Shown: positions 7,872 to 17,424 of the stretch, one piece after another
How the letters are laid out: every line of letters starts with the position of its first letter
Numbering within the stretch: position 1 is the first letter of the stretch
NCBI GenBank assembly: GCA_021796235.1
Contig: JAJYOJ010000003.1
Coordinates: forward strand, 1 to 64,000
Direction: 5' to 3'
Source: a bacterium
GTDB taxonomy: Bacteria > Patescibacteriota > Microgenomatia > UBA1406 > GWC2-37-13
DNA length: 64,000 nt
Position numbers and translations under genes: made by a program
Notes under the pieces: generated by a model
The model's input: the letters and a program-made list of their open reading frames with translations, nothing else
What the model was told of the DNA's origin: nothing
Databases searched by the model: none

Positions 7872-8168
7872 ATGAGTTTAGAAGATAGACGAATAATAAA
7901 AGACGGAAGAAATAGAACTCCACCGCTTTTTCATCCAGATTTGGGCAGACATTGGGAAAAAAAAGGTGACGCCGTAGCCCAGAGAGAACTATTCGGCTTA
8001 GGAATCGAGGAATATGTGCGTTATATGATGAGTCTAGGAGTCAACGAGGCTGATTCGAGGGAACAGTTTGAAGGAATGCATTCTGGTAACGTTTCGAGAA
8101 AAGAAGCGGCAAATTTACTAAATTTATTAGGCCACATTGCTCAAGCAGTTTCTCACTTCAAGATTTAG
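7872..8168 (+). CDS. Hypothetical protein, 98 aa, behind the leader RNA
   Basis: Unrecognised soluble protein (begins MSLEDRRIIKDGRNRTPPLF), charged at the N-terminus and helical towards the C-terminus. It has no cysteines and no membrane segment. Its ATG directly follows the T-run of the upstream terminator, so expression would depend on read-through or on the leader fold. The 3' end overlaps recJ on the other strand by 11 bases. I cannot assign a function; the unusual leader suggests conditional expression. Confidence 0.55.
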   Translation: MSLEDRRIIKDGRNRTPPLFHPDLGRHWEKKGDAVAQRELFGLGIEEYVRYMMSLGVNEADSREQFEGMHSGNVSRKEAANLLNLLGHIAQAVSHFKI

Positions 8169-9861
8169 AATCATCCATGTAAATAAGTTTGCTTCGCAAT
8201 TTTTCATTACCTCCCCATCTGTCGATTTCGAGCGAATAGACAATTTCGGTTTTCAAACCGCGGGAAAGCTCAGTAAAAAGTTTGGCGTTATTGAAAGAAA
8301 TAAGTTCAAGGGGGTCAGCGCTGATATTTGCATCTTTTACCAAGATTTTTAAGTGATTATTGGTTTTCCCGAAAAGTTTTGCCCCAACAATTTCTGCTTC
8401 ACTGTAAAATACCGGGTTAGGATTACCTATTCCAAAGGGTTGAAGTTTTTCCAGTTCCAGGGCGAGCCGCAAGTTTATTTTAGTAAGCGGAATTTTAAGG
8501 TCAGCTTCAATAGTTTTTTTAAGATCTTTTTCCGCGAGCAGCGAATCGGCTTTTTTTTGGGCTTTTTTTATAAAATCCTTAAGCTTATTTTTTTCCAGAG
8601 TAAATCCGGCAGCTCCTTTGTGACCGCCAACATCGATCAAATCAGCCTTTAGGCCCCGCAAAAAATCGGTAATGTGAAAACTAGGAATTGAGCGGGCAGA
8701 TCCTTTAAGAAAACCGTCGTTTTCGGTCAAAACAATTGTTGGTCTGTAATATTCCTCGGTAATTCTAGAGGCAATTAAACCTATTATTCCTTCATGCCAG
8801 TTTTCGTCTTCGAGGATAATAAGCTTAGGTAATTTTTTTTGTTTATCAACCGTTGCTTCGACGCGAAGGCGGGCCTCTTCAACCGCTTTTAAAACCAAAT
8901 CCTGTCTTTGCCTATTTTTTTTAGCGACGCGGCTGGCTAGATCGTACGCCTTATCCTCCCGTTTTGTACACAAAAGTCTTAAGGCATCAATTGCATGTTC
9001 GAGTCGACCCACCGCATTAATACGCGGCGCGATGATAAAACCGATATCATAGGGAGAAATTTTTTTATTTTCAATCCCGGCCTCTCGCAAAATATGACGG
9101 ATCCCGACGCGTTTTGTCTTGGAAAACCCTTGCAGGCCATAGTAAACAAGACTTCGTGATGGTCCGATAAGTGGAACAAGATCGGCAATAGTTCCGATTG
9201 AAGAAAGCGCCAAATAATCTATTTCAAAATTATCAGAAAGTACACCCTTAGGGTGTACAGGCTCGGAATGAAAATGATCATAAATCATTTTTGAAAAAAA
9301 ATAGGAAACGCCGGATCCGGAGAGGACCGGTATGTGGAATATCGCATAAGCATCGGTCGGGAGTTTATCCGGTTTGAGATGATGGTCGGTTATGATTATG
9401 GAAATGCCTAATTTCTTGGCATAGGTCACCTTTTCCCGCGCGGTGATTCCGTGGTCAACGCTAATTATTAATGCCGGATTAAACTGTTTTTTAACCGCGT
9501 CAATTCCCTTAAGTGAAAATCCATAACCTTCGAGTTTTCGGTGCGGAACATAGGGCATGGTTTTAAATCCCAAATTGTTTAGAGTTTCCCATAAAATTGC
9601 TCCACCAGTTATTCCGTCGGCATCGTAATCGGTATAAACGACGATCATTCGGTTTTCTTTTTTTATTTTTTCCAATAGTGCCAAAGTTTTTTTTATTTCT
9701 TTTTTAAAACCAAAGTCAGAGAGATTTATTGTGATCGGGGAGGGAGGATTGAAGAAGTCTTTTTCATTTTTAATTCCGCGGTTTTTTAAAAGTATTTGAA
9801 CAATTTCCTTTTCAGTTATTGACTCATTTTTTTTAATTTCGTGCTTATATTTTATTTTCAT
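8158..9861 (-). CDS. recJ: Single-stranded-DNA-specific exonuclease RecJ
   Basis: A 567-residue 5'-3' exonuclease of recombination and mismatch repair. The DHH catalytic half shows DYDADG (78-83), DHG (136-138) and DHH (159-161). These are followed by SIGTIADLVPL, the DHHA1 region (HEGIIGLIASRI and DVGGHKGAAGF) and a C-terminal OB-like domain. Metal ligands look intact, in contrast to the DHH-like protein at 10931. It is transcribed on the minus strand, downstream of a palindrome that separates it from rmuC. Confidence 0.95.
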   Translation of the reverse strand: MKIKYKHEIKKNESITEKEIVQILLKNRGIKNEKDFFNPPSPITINLSDFGFKKEIKKTLALLEKIKKENRMIVVYTDYDADGITGGAILWETLNNLGFKTMPYVPHRKLEGYGFSLKGIDAVKKQFNPALIISVDHGITAREKVTYAKKLGISIIITDHHLKPDKLPTDAYAIFHIPVLSGSGVSYFFSKMIYDHFHSEPVHPKGVLSDNFEIDYLALSSIGTIADLVPLIGPSRSLVYYGLQGFSKTKRVGIRHILREAGIENKKISPYDIGFIIAPRINAVGRLEHAIDALRLLCTKREDKAYDLASRVAKKNRQRQDLVLKAVEEARLRVEATVDKQKKLPKLIILEDENWHEGIIGLIASRITEEYYRPTIVLTENDGFLKGSARSIPSFHITDFLRGLKADLIDVGGHKGAAGFTLEKNKLKDFIKKAQKKADSLLAEKDLKKTIEADLKIPLTKINLRLALELEKLQPFGIGNPNPVFYSEAEIVGAKLFGKTNNHLKILVKDANISADPLELISFNNAKLFTELSRGLKTEIVYSLEIDRWGGNEKLRSKLIYMDDSKS

Positions 9862-9874
9862 TATTGTTTCGCTC

Positions 9875-9941
9875 GATATTAAATTTTAATTCTCCAGGGG
9901 AACCCATCTTCAGGATCCCAGATGGAAAAAAATTTAATATC
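9875..9941. repeat. Nested palindrome between recJ and rmuC
   Basis: A perfect 13-base outer inverted repeat (GATATTAAATTTT 9875-9887 with its complement 9929-9941) encloses an inner stem CCATCT 9904-9909 / AGATGG 9920-9925. The whole 67-base unit could form a cruciform or RNA hairpin. It lacks a T-run on the minus strand after the hairpin, so it is not a standard rho-independent terminator for rmuC. Confidence 0.6.
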
Positions 9942-9946
9942 TTCGC

Positions 9947-10918
9947 TTACTCTATCAATTTCTTTTGATCATTCTCGTTGGATAGAAGGCGGGTTGACGT
10001 AATTTTTTGTCCTAAAGAAAGGAAATTTTTTGATACCTGCGCCATCTGGTTGTAGGCATTTGTTATATGTCTCGAAAGAACCGATAAAGCCTCATCGGAT
10101 TTTTCATAATCCTTTTTAATCGATCTTAAAATCGCGAGAATTTCTTTGGCCTGAGACTGAATCCTTTGTCCTTCAAAAGACATTAAAATTGCTTTCATAT
10201 AGGCATAAAAGCTCATGGGAGAAACCGGCAAAACCCTTTTTTGCCCGGCATAATCAAAAAGATCATTGTCACTTATGATTTCGTAATAAATGCTTTCCGA
10301 AGGGATATACATCAATGCATAGTCAGAAGTACCCTCCGACGCAAGTATATATTTTTTAGCAATATCTTGGACGTGTTTTTTAACATCGGAGACGAACTCT
10401 TTTTTATTTTTTTCTTTGATTTGTTGATTAGTTTCTTTCAGCATTTTCCGAAAATTTTCCATGGGAAATTTTGAATCTATCGGGATAAGACCCTGAGATG
10501 TTTTAATCACGGCATCAACTTTTTCTCCATTTTTAAAACTGTATTGAAGCTTATAAGAATCCGAAGGAAAATATTGGGCTAGAAGTTCCTTAAGTACCTG
10601 CTCGCCAATATTTCCGCGGAGCTTTGGAGATTGCAAAAACTGCTGTAGTTCCTGCATTGATCTGCCTATTTCAGAAAATTCTCCGATATTTTTTTGAACC
10701 TGAGCAATTACATAAGCAGCCTTATCTAGACGCTCATTGAACATCTTCATACTGTCGGTGAGTTTTCGATCTACGCTTTGAGTTGAGCTTTTGAGCCACT
10801 CAACCAATTCATCAGATACTTTAGTTTTTTCCTCAAGTTTATTGAGCCACAGACGAATGATAAAAAGCGCGATAAAAAAGGCAGTTAAAATTAGTGAAAC
10901 GATTAAAAGAAGATTCAC
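9947..10918 (-). CDS. rmuC: RmuC-family DNA recombination protein
   Basis: A 323-residue protein with an N-terminal transmembrane helix (LLLIVSLILTAFFIALFIIRLWL), a coiled-coil stretch (about 30-95) and the RmuC endonuclease-like domain. Recognisable family motifs are KLRGNIGEQVLKELL, KVDAVIK, PIDSKFPMENF and a SPMSFYAYMKAI segment. RmuC limits inversions at short repeats in E. coli. Compared with the usual ~475 residues the coiled-coil part is short. It is in line with recJ, giving a small recombination pair. Confidence 0.88.
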   Translation of the reverse strand: MNLLLIVSLILTAFFIALFIIRLWLNKLEEKTKVSDELVEWLKSSTQSVDRKLTDSMKMFNERLDKAAYVIAQVQKNIGEFSEIGRSMQELQQFLQSPKLRGNIGEQVLKELLAQYFPSDSYKLQYSFKNGEKVDAVIKTSQGLIPIDSKFPMENFRKMLKETNQQIKEKNKKEFVSDVKKHVQDIAKKYILASEGTSDYALMYIPSESIYYEIISDNDLFDYAGQKRVLPVSPMSFYAYMKAILMSFEGQRIQSQAKEILAILRSIKKDYEKSDEALSVLSRHITNAYNQMAQVSKNFLSLGQKITSTRLLSNENDQKKLIE

Positions 10919-10930
10919 GAAACCATTATA

Positions 10931-11836
10931 CTATACCATTCCGCCGCCGCCGCGGAAGATTTTTGGCTTGAGCCAGTCTTGAGGCGTGGCAGCCTGTTCG
11001 GGTTGCGATTCTTTTTCAACTACTTGGATCGGGGTAGTCTGTTTTTCGGAAAATGGCCTAGAAAGAAAAGAGGAATTCTGACGAGGTGCCGGTTGATTAA
11101 TTGGTTTTAGTGACTTTTTAATCGCACCAAAGCGCAGCAATTGAGCGATAGCTTCAAACGTATCAGCATTTACCGAATACGAAGTAAAGTTGTTGGTAGC
11201 GGTTGCAATTCCTGCGTAAAGATTGGTCGCCATATCTTTGTCTATTTCGACTCCTAATTCTCTTAAAAGATGGAAACCGATCTCTGAGATAGACGAAGCG
11301 GTTTTATTTACATAATTAACCGTGCCGTAAAAAGCATTTGTTAGATGACGGTCAATATTTATAATATCTCTTCCCTGGAATTGATTTTGATTGTTGGTGT
11401 AGATTTCACCTAAAGCATTCAAAGTCGGTGAGTCGATTGTCATCACAAAGTCCAAATTTCCACCGGCATAGCTAAATTTAACCTGTTTTTCATCAAGTTT
11501 AGGAAAGCCAGGCCGAGGTGTAACGATTAGATTGAACTGATTTCCAGAAATATTGTAGTCAACCTTGTCGATAGAACCATCCGTATAGGGGAAAGAAACC
11601 ACAAGATTGTCGCCAGTTGCAGTCAAGGTATCACTTATTTTATCGGTAGCAACAAGATCAAAGTTAACTGCTGAGGCTGCACAAAGCGAGATAGTTTTAC
11701 CGAGTTTTGTTAATCCCAGGTATAAAGCCGTAGCGCAAGCTACCGCATCAGCGCTCGGGTTGGCCGGCAGGATGATTGCGCCTAGATTGGCCTTGGAAAC
11801 AATGGCTTGGATATGGGTGGTGACGTTGTCATTCAT
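10931..11836 (-). CDS. DHH/NrnA-like protein with degenerate metal-binding motifs
   Basis: A 301-residue relative of the NrnA/DHH phosphoesterases (oligoribonuclease/pAp phosphatase). The fold landmarks are all there, but key residues are changed. The usual HxNPDxDA is PANPSADA at 24-31 (His and first Asp lost). DHH is D162-R-H164. GIxTDTGxF is GIATATNNF, so that Asp is lost. D30 and D135 remain. The C-terminus has a Pro/Gln linker and ends GGGGMV. Its position 4 bases after infB matches nrnA in the usual nusA-infB-rbfA-nrnA order, with rbfA absent. It is probably a catalytically dead homologue with a binding or structural role; that is inference. Confidence 0.75.
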   Translation of the reverse strand: MNDNVTTHIQAIVSKANLGAIILPANPSADAVACATALYLGLTKLGKTISLCAASAVNFDLVATDKISDTLTATGDNLVVSFPYTDGSIDKVDYNISGNQFNLIVTPRPGFPKLDEKQVKFSYAGGNLDFVMTIDSPTLNALGEIYTNNQNQFQGRDIINIDRHLTNAFYGTVNYVNKTASSISEIGFHLLRELGVEIDKDMATNLYAGIATATNNFTSYSVNADTFEAIAQLLRFGAIKKSLKPINQPAPRQNSSFLSRPFSEKQTTPIQVVEKESQPEQAATPQDWLKPKIFRGGGGMV

Positions 11837-11840
11837 AATA

Positions 11841-13289
11841 CTATAAGATAGATTTTACCACATCGCCGGTATGAATGTCAAGTTGGGGCGAAATGATCAT
11901 CCCGGCTTCTTCATTCTTCTTAACTTCCGCAACTGTCTTGGCTCTGATTCTTAAGGAAACCAATTTACTTTTCCCAATCATCTTATTATCGCGGTAAATT
12001 TCGAGCGTATCAGCTAAATTAATTTTACCTTTAGTCAATTTAACGCCATATATAGTTTCGCCTTCTCGGACAAAGTTGGCGAGGACTTTAGCTTCTCCTT
12101 TGAGACTTTTTTCCGCTTCAACTTTTTCAGTTAAAAGACGCGATACTTCACTTAATTCTTCTAAGAGCTCATAAATTATATTATAGGTTTTAATTATAAC
12201 TTTTTCCTGTTTGGCCAGATCCAAAACCTCTCGGATAACCGGAACTGAAAAACCAACAATGATTGAATTTGTGCTTTTTGCCAGAAAAACATCGGATTTG
12301 GAAATTTCACCTACTGTTGATGCTACAATTTCAATATTTTCATTGGCTGAAAGCGCGTTTTTTATCGCTTCCATTGAACCGAGAGAGTTTGTTTTGATAA
12401 TAAGGGATATTTTTTTTTCTTTAGGTTTAGTAGAGAGTATGGCTTCGAGATTAAATTTTTTGGCTTCTGAAGTAGTCAGAACGGTAGCTGACTGTCCTTT
12501 AACCGACGAAGCCGTAATGAGTGAACCAACTTCCGGTAATTTTTCAAAGCCGAGAACTGTAAAGGGAGAAGACGGATTAACTTCCCTAACTGTTTCTCCA
12601 AGATCATTGGAAAGTGAACGGATTTTGGTCGCTAATTCATTTGTAAAAATCGTATCTCCTATTTTTAAAGTACCATCTTTAATGATGGCCGAGACAATAA
12701 TGCCCTTTTTATTCTTTTCTGTCTCGATTATGTAAGCTTGCACCGGATTTGTAGGGCTATAGTTTAGATTTAATTCAGAAGCTAAAAGCAGAATACTTTC
12801 AAGAAGTTCGGGCACACCCTGGCCAGTTTTGGCCGAAATATTAACCGTTGGTACTGTACCACCTTTGCCCTCAACCGCAACTTCGTATTTCAAAAGATCG
12901 TTTTTAACCTTTTCCGGATTAGCGTCGGGTAAATCAACTTTATTAATTGCGACAATATATGGAATTTTAGCTGTTTTAATATGAGTAATAGATTCAATTG
13001 TTTGCGGCATCACGGAATCTTTTGCATCAATTATTAGAATCGCAATATCGGAAACATTGGCGCCGCGAGCTCGCAAGAAAGAAAAGGCTTCATGGCCAGG
13101 CGTATCAATAAATGTTATCTTACTTATCGGATACCCCTTGATTTTGGTGTCAACTTCGTAAGCTCCTATACTTTGGGTTATCCCACCATGTTCTTTTTGC
13201 GTCAAGCTACTTTTTCGGACGTAATCAAGGAGCGTAGTTTTGCCATGATCGACATGTCCTAAGATGGTAACAATTGGTGAACGTACCAT
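11841..13289 (-). CDS. infB: Translation initiation factor IF-2, minimal form
   Basis: The GTPase that brings initiator tRNA to the 30S subunit. The protein starts almost at once with the G domain: G1 GHVDHGKT at 11-18, then DTPGHE and NKVD. The EF-Tu-like domain II, domain III and the C-terminal fMet-tRNA-binding domain follow. It has 482 residues, against 700-900 in most bacteria, because the variable N-terminal region is missing. It sits between nusA and the DHH-like gene on the minus strand, as in the conserved nusA-infB operon. Confidence 0.95.
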   Translation of the reverse strand: MVRSPIVTILGHVDHGKTTLLDYVRKSSLTQKEHGGITQSIGAYEVDTKIKGYPISKITFIDTPGHEAFSFLRARGANVSDIAILIIDAKDSVMPQTIESITHIKTAKIPYIVAINKVDLPDANPEKVKNDLLKYEVAVEGKGGTVPTVNISAKTGQGVPELLESILLLASELNLNYSPTNPVQAYIIETEKNKKGIIVSAIIKDGTLKIGDTIFTNELATKIRSLSNDLGETVREVNPSSPFTVLGFEKLPEVGSLITASSVKGQSATVLTTSEAKKFNLEAILSTKPKEKKISLIIKTNSLGSMEAIKNALSANENIEIVASTVGEISKSDVFLAKSTNSIIVGFSVPVIREVLDLAKQEKVIIKTYNIIYELLEELSEVSRLLTEKVEAEKSLKGEAKVLANFVREGETIYGVKLTKGKINLADTLEIYRDNKMIGKSKLVSLRIRAKTVAEVKKNEEAGMIISPQLDIHTGDVVKSIL

Positions 13290-13308
13290 AATTTAAAATA
13301 AATTGTAG

Positions 13309-14319
13309 TTAGTTAACAACTTTTTCTTCAGTTTTTTTTACTTCCGGTGTTGTTGTAGGTGCTTCTGTTACGGCAGTTTGAATTATATCGATCTGGTAAT
13401 CGGTTAGACGCGAGGCCAGACCGACATTTGTACCACTTTTTCCAATTGCCAGTGGAGCTTGTTTTTCATCAACATAAACTTTCGCTGTCTTTTTTTCTTT
13501 ATCAAGTTCTATTTGTGAAATTTTCGCAGGTGAAAGAGCCGCAATAATGTAAAACTTATCATCTTTATTCCACTGGATGATATCAAGTTTTTCCAAACCT
13601 CCTAATTCATCAGTCACTGTCTGGACGCGAACGCCTTTTTGTCCAACACAGGCTCCTACCGGATCGACACCGCCTTGACTGCTGTAAACGGCGATTTTGG
13701 CTCTTTCCCCTGGTTCCCGTACAACTTTTTTAATTTCGACGGTGCCATTGGCAATCTCAGGAACTTCGCGTTTGAAAAGTTCGGTAAGAAGTTTTGGATC
13801 TGTCCGGGAAACAACAATTCTAGTGTTACCGAATTTATCCTCGGTTATATCTTTGATTAAAATCACCAAACTTTGATTAACCTGGTACTCTTCATTTTTT
13901 AGTTGCTCTTCCTTGGGAAGTACCGCTTCAGCCCGTCCGATATCGAGGTAAGCATTCCTTCCGTCGTAACGGATAACTCGGCCCCGGGCAACTATGCCAC
14001 GTTGAGCTTTGTAATGGGCGATTACGTTTTTCTTTTCCGCCTCTCGGATTTTTTGAATGATTACCTGTTTAGCCGTTTGTGCAGCAATACGGCCAAATCC
14101 AGGCGGCGTAATATCTTTTCCAGCTTGAAGGATTTTTGTTTCACCGGTTTCTTTGTTAACTTTTGCAGTCATTTCCTCGCTAAATTTATCTGGATATTCT
14201 TTTTTGTAAGCAGCTAGAATTGCAGCCTCAATAGAAGCAATAACCTCATCTGGAGAAATTCCTCGCTCGGTCGCAATCTGGTTTAAAGCCAGGGAAAATT
14301 CCGATTTTATTATAGTCAT
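13309..14319 (-). CDS. nusA: Transcription termination/antitermination factor NusA
   Basis: About 336 residues: an N-terminal RNA-polymerase-binding domain, an S1 domain (ARGRVIRYDGRNAYLDIG), and two KH domains (DPVGACVGQKGVRVQTVTDE and QAPLAIGKSGTNVGLASRL). The C-terminal acidic repeats of E. coli NusA are absent, as in Gram-positive NusA. I chose the ATG at 14319 (MTIIKSEFSLAL); the frame also allows a GTG at 14337. It is the first gene of the nusA-infB block and modulates pausing and termination, which matters in a window with attenuator-like leaders. Confidence 0.92.
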   Translation of the reverse strand: MTIIKSEFSLALNQIATERGISPDEVIASIEAAILAAYKKEYPDKFSEEMTAKVNKETGETKILQAGKDITPPGFGRIAAQTAKQVIIQKIREAEKKNVIAHYKAQRGIVARGRVIRYDGRNAYLDIGRAEAVLPKEEQLKNEEYQVNQSLVILIKDITEDKFGNTRIVVSRTDPKLLTELFKREVPEIANGTVEIKKVVREPGERAKIAVYSSQGGVDPVGACVGQKGVRVQTVTDELGGLEKLDIIQWNKDDKFYIIAALSPAKISQIELDKEKKTAKVYVDEKQAPLAIGKSGTNVGLASRLTDYQIDIIQTAVTEAPTTTPEVKKTEEKVVN

Positions 14320-14361
14320 AGTGTCTAATTTTAACACAAGGAAGTTGAAATAGGAAGAACA

Positions 14362-15141
14362 TTACTTTTTTTGTTCAGGCTTAGAGGGAACAGGGTTTTT
14401 AGGAGTTTCAGAGGCTTTTGCAGCTGGTTTTCCGGCTTCAGGTTGGGGTTTAGCAGTTTCTTTAACTTCAGCGGTTGTTTCTTCGCCTTCAACCGGTTTG
14501 GCAGTTATGACCTCAGGCGCCGCGGCTGTGGTTTCGGGTGTAACGCTCTCTTCTTTATGCTCAACCACAGAAACTATAACTTTGGCGGGATCATCCATTA
14601 GTTTATATTTGGAAGTTTGCGGGATATCGGAAACCTTAATTTCTCCACCAATTTCTTTGAGGCTAGATATATCGAGATCAATTGACTGGGGAATATCTTG
14701 GGGAAGCGCCTCGACCTTCAGAAGCTCCAACTGTTTTAAAAGTACTCCACCTTTTTGAGCTACAGCTTCCGACGTTCCAGTTATTTTAATTGGAACATCT
14801 GTCTGCAGTTTTTGAGTGAGGTTAATTTTTCTGAAGTCAATATGCAGAATAATATCGCTTACCGGGTGATACTGGATATTCTTTATGAGGGCGGGAATTT
14901 CTTCTTTATTTAATTTAAGATAGACAACACCCGTTTCATGCACAACCTGGAAGGTTTTCAGAAATTCTTTATAGTTGACGGAGATCGACTGGGATTTAAA
15001 TTCCGGCCCGTAAATATTTGCCGGGACCAGCCCTTCTTTTCTTACTTTTTTCAGTTTCTTACCAAAAATCGTACGCGGCGTAACCTCGAGAGTAAACTTA
15101 GTTTCGTGGGATTGAGTTTTAGTGATCTTAGCCTTTGCCAT
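14362..15141 (-). CDS. rplY: 50S ribosomal protein L25 (CTC form)
   Basis: A 259-residue L25/TL5/CTC protein that binds 5S rRNA. The N-terminal L25 domain includes GKKLKKVRKEGLVPANIYG. It is followed by the CTC beta domain (VPIKITGTSEAVAQKGGVL...LPQDIPQSIDLDISSL) and a low-complexity Ala/Pro/Glu/Lys tail of ~60 residues. The ATG is 2 bases from the end of the upstream DUF4012 gene, so the two are co-transcribed. The gene is typical apart from the long tail. Confidence 0.93.
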   Translation of the reverse strand: MAKAKITKTQSHETKFTLEVTPRTIFGKKLKKVRKEGLVPANIYGPEFKSQSISVNYKEFLKTFQVVHETGVVYLKLNKEEIPALIKNIQYHPVSDIILHIDFRKINLTQKLQTDVPIKITGTSEAVAQKGGVLLKQLELLKVEALPQDIPQSIDLDISSLKEIGGEIKVSDIPQTSKYKLMDDPAKVIVSVVEHKEESVTPETTAAAPEVITAKPVEGEETTAEVKETAKPQPEAGKPAAKASETPKNPVPSKPEQKK

Positions 15142-15142
15142 A

Positions 15143-17410
15143 TTATTTTTTATTTAATTCAAGAAAGAAAATTTTGTCTGTCGACAAGTTAGTATTATAG
15201 AATATAGTATTGTCTTTGACAAGCGGAGAAAAATTTTGGTTGATTGGATAGAGATTTTTGGGGAGAGAAAATTCAAGAACCATATCGGAATCAGAAGCCC
15301 CGATCTGTTTTTGTAAGATAAGTTGATATATGTTTCTTTTTCCTAAAAGCTTTTGCCCCAGAGTGTATTCAATTTTAATTTCCGAAGAGCTTTCCGGCTT
15401 AACTTCAACCAGAAAACCAACCGTTTTTAACAGTTGATCGCTCTGATCGAATCCTTCCACAAGCGTTCCGTCTTTTGTAATAGTTTTAACGGTAGAGCCT
15501 TGCGGAAGTAAAAGTTGAAAATAATTTTTATAAGTTCCGCCTGGAAAAACCTCTCCCGGTGAATCATTGCGGAAAGTAATCGATAAATAATGATTGATTG
15601 TTCCTGTACTGTCGATATAAGTTTTTAAATCCATCGATCTACTGACAAAAAAATTAGCTTTGTTGACGCCGAGGTTAGCATCTAAGGGAAAAAGATAGTC
15701 AGAGATACAGTTGCCGGCGTCAACGCATTTTGGCTCGATAAGTCGTCCTGACCAATAGAATGAATCGATAGAGCTTTGAATGGTTGGATCTTCAAAATAC
15801 AGGACCAACTGTTTTTCGTCAAGCGATTTTTTAAGATTTGTGGCAAGAAGCGGCATAGAAATACCGGCGGGAGAATCTAGGGAGAGAAGGATCTGTCTAG
15901 TAAGGGAACCTAAAAAATTTTTCTTTTGGGTTGAACCAGGAAAAAAATTCTTTTCCGAATATATCTGAGCTTTAAGATAAAAGTTTTGAGCATTTACAGT
16001 TTCATTAAAATCAGGAATGTAAATGTTGCCAAAGGCATTTAAAATATTTTGTATTGCCGAGGTTGTGATAAGTATACCGCCTGCGAAATTATCCAAATGC
16101 ATTTCCTTGTCCAAAAAAAATTTGGCTTCGGTGTAATTATCAAAAAAATCCGGCGAAAACGCAGAATCTCTTAAAAACCAATGGGGTTGATTCAGATAAT
16201 TTTTTATTGCGACAGGCGGTTCGACATGGGCTACAAGTTGACCGTCCGCATCGTAGACGTCATAAACCTGTAGGTTTTGCAGAGTTAGGTCCTGGAAGGT
16301 GACGGTCCCAAATGAGCCGATAAATCCACCCCCGGGCCTGAGTTCCATATTGTTGGCGAAAAGAAGCAGATATTTTTTTTGTTCAGTGCCACCAAGTATA
16401 GCGGCAAGAAAGGGTGAAATTTTTTTTATTTTTGCTGCTAAATCATCTGCCTGTGCCAGTTTGTCCTTGATCGATTTAAAGAAAATAAAATTATCGGGAA
16501 TCTTCTGATTGAGGGTATTTAAATCCTGCTCGAGCGTATTAATTTGATAATTTAATGTATTTAATCTGAGAACGAGAACGTTTTTCTCATCAGGATTTTT
16601 ATTTTTTTGTAAAATAAGTTTTAAAATCTGTTTTGCATTGAGATAAAGAGTTTGTGAATCAGTGATAAGAGCTCTTGTCTTATCGTTGATATCCATTAAG
16701 TTATCAGGCAGTATTGCTAAGGATAAAAAAAGGTAGGTGGGACGGGAAAATGAATACAAAAATTTAGCCTGGTTGAAAAAAAAGTTACCGACATTTAAAA
16801 AACTATTGGTTTTAGAAAAATCCTCTTTGCCCAAAGCTTTACCCGATTCATAGAAGAGCAGAGAAGAAAAACCGAGAGGGAAGAGAAATGCGATTTGAGA
16901 AAAAAGCAGCACCAGGACGGCAAGGATTATCAACCTTTTTTTATTAAAGAATTTATGAAATAAACGCGGAAAAAAACTTACTTTATCATCCGAAAATAAT
17001 TTTCTAGGCGTTAAAAACCTGATGTTAAGAATTTTTTCTTCGCTTTGGGAAAATGAAAACCACAATATTCTATCGATATCTTCAGTTTTAGGCGGCCCAC
17101 CTTGGATGTTGATTATTTTTATATTCTTAGATTGGTGTCGGCTCTGCTTTTTTGCAAGCTGCTCTTCATTAAAAAAAATAAGAATAATTTTCTTATGCGG
17201 CAGAGTTGATAATCGTTCCAAAACATTTTTTTCATTAACAAAGAAACAATAATCAAAGTCGTCCAGTTTTTGTTTCAAACGCGTTGTTGCAAAAATATTG
17301 GCACCCATTTTTTTAAGTTCAGATCTCAGCAGATCCAAGAATGGATAGCTGTTTTTGCTGACGATAAGGATCGACTGTGTTTCTTCGACAATTTCGGTTT
17401 TTAAACTCAT
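15143..17410 (-). CDS. DUF4012-containing membrane protein
   Basis: A 755-residue protein. Residues 1-120 resemble a degenerate Rossmann-type domain (SILIVSKN, KIINIQGG) on the cytoplasmic side. A transmembrane segment follows at about 160-185 (RLIILAVLVLLFSQIAFLF). The large external part carries the DUF4012 signature (LLFANNMELRPGGGFIGSFG and an FRDSAFSPDF-like segment). DUF4012 proteins are abundant in CPR and some Gram-positive bacteria; their function is unknown, and a role in envelope or polysaccharide assembly is only a guess. A TACAAT box lies 6 bases before its ATG, again a leaderless arrangement. It probably forms an operon with rplY. Confidence 0.85.
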   Translation of the reverse strand: MSLKTEIVEETQSILIVSKNSYPFLDLLRSELKKMGANIFATTRLKQKLDDFDYCFFVNEKNVLERLSTLPHKKIILIFFNEEQLAKKQSRHQSKNIKIINIQGGPPKTEDIDRILWFSFSQSEEKILNIRFLTPRKLFSDDKVSFFPRLFHKFFNKKRLIILAVLVLLFSQIAFLFPLGFSSLLFYESGKALGKEDFSKTNSFLNVGNFFFNQAKFLYSFSRPTYLFLSLAILPDNLMDINDKTRALITDSQTLYLNAKQILKLILQKNKNPDEKNVLVLRLNTLNYQINTLEQDLNTLNQKIPDNFIFFKSIKDKLAQADDLAAKIKKISPFLAAILGGTEQKKYLLLFANNMELRPGGGFIGSFGTVTFQDLTLQNLQVYDVYDADGQLVAHVEPPVAIKNYLNQPHWFLRDSAFSPDFFDNYTEAKFFLDKEMHLDNFAGGILITTSAIQNILNAFGNIYIPDFNETVNAQNFYLKAQIYSEKNFFPGSTQKKNFLGSLTRQILLSLDSPAGISMPLLATNLKKSLDEKQLVLYFEDPTIQSSIDSFYWSGRLIEPKCVDAGNCISDYLFPLDANLGVNKANFFVSRSMDLKTYIDSTGTINHYLSITFRNDSPGEVFPGGTYKNYFQLLLPQGSTVKTITKDGTLVEGFDQSDQLLKTVGFLVEVKPESSSEIKIEYTLGQKLLGKRNIYQLILQKQIGASDSDMVLEFSLPKNLYPINQNFSPLVKDNTIFYNTNLSTDKIFFLELNKK

Positions 17411-17424
17411 ATGTCTATTGTATA

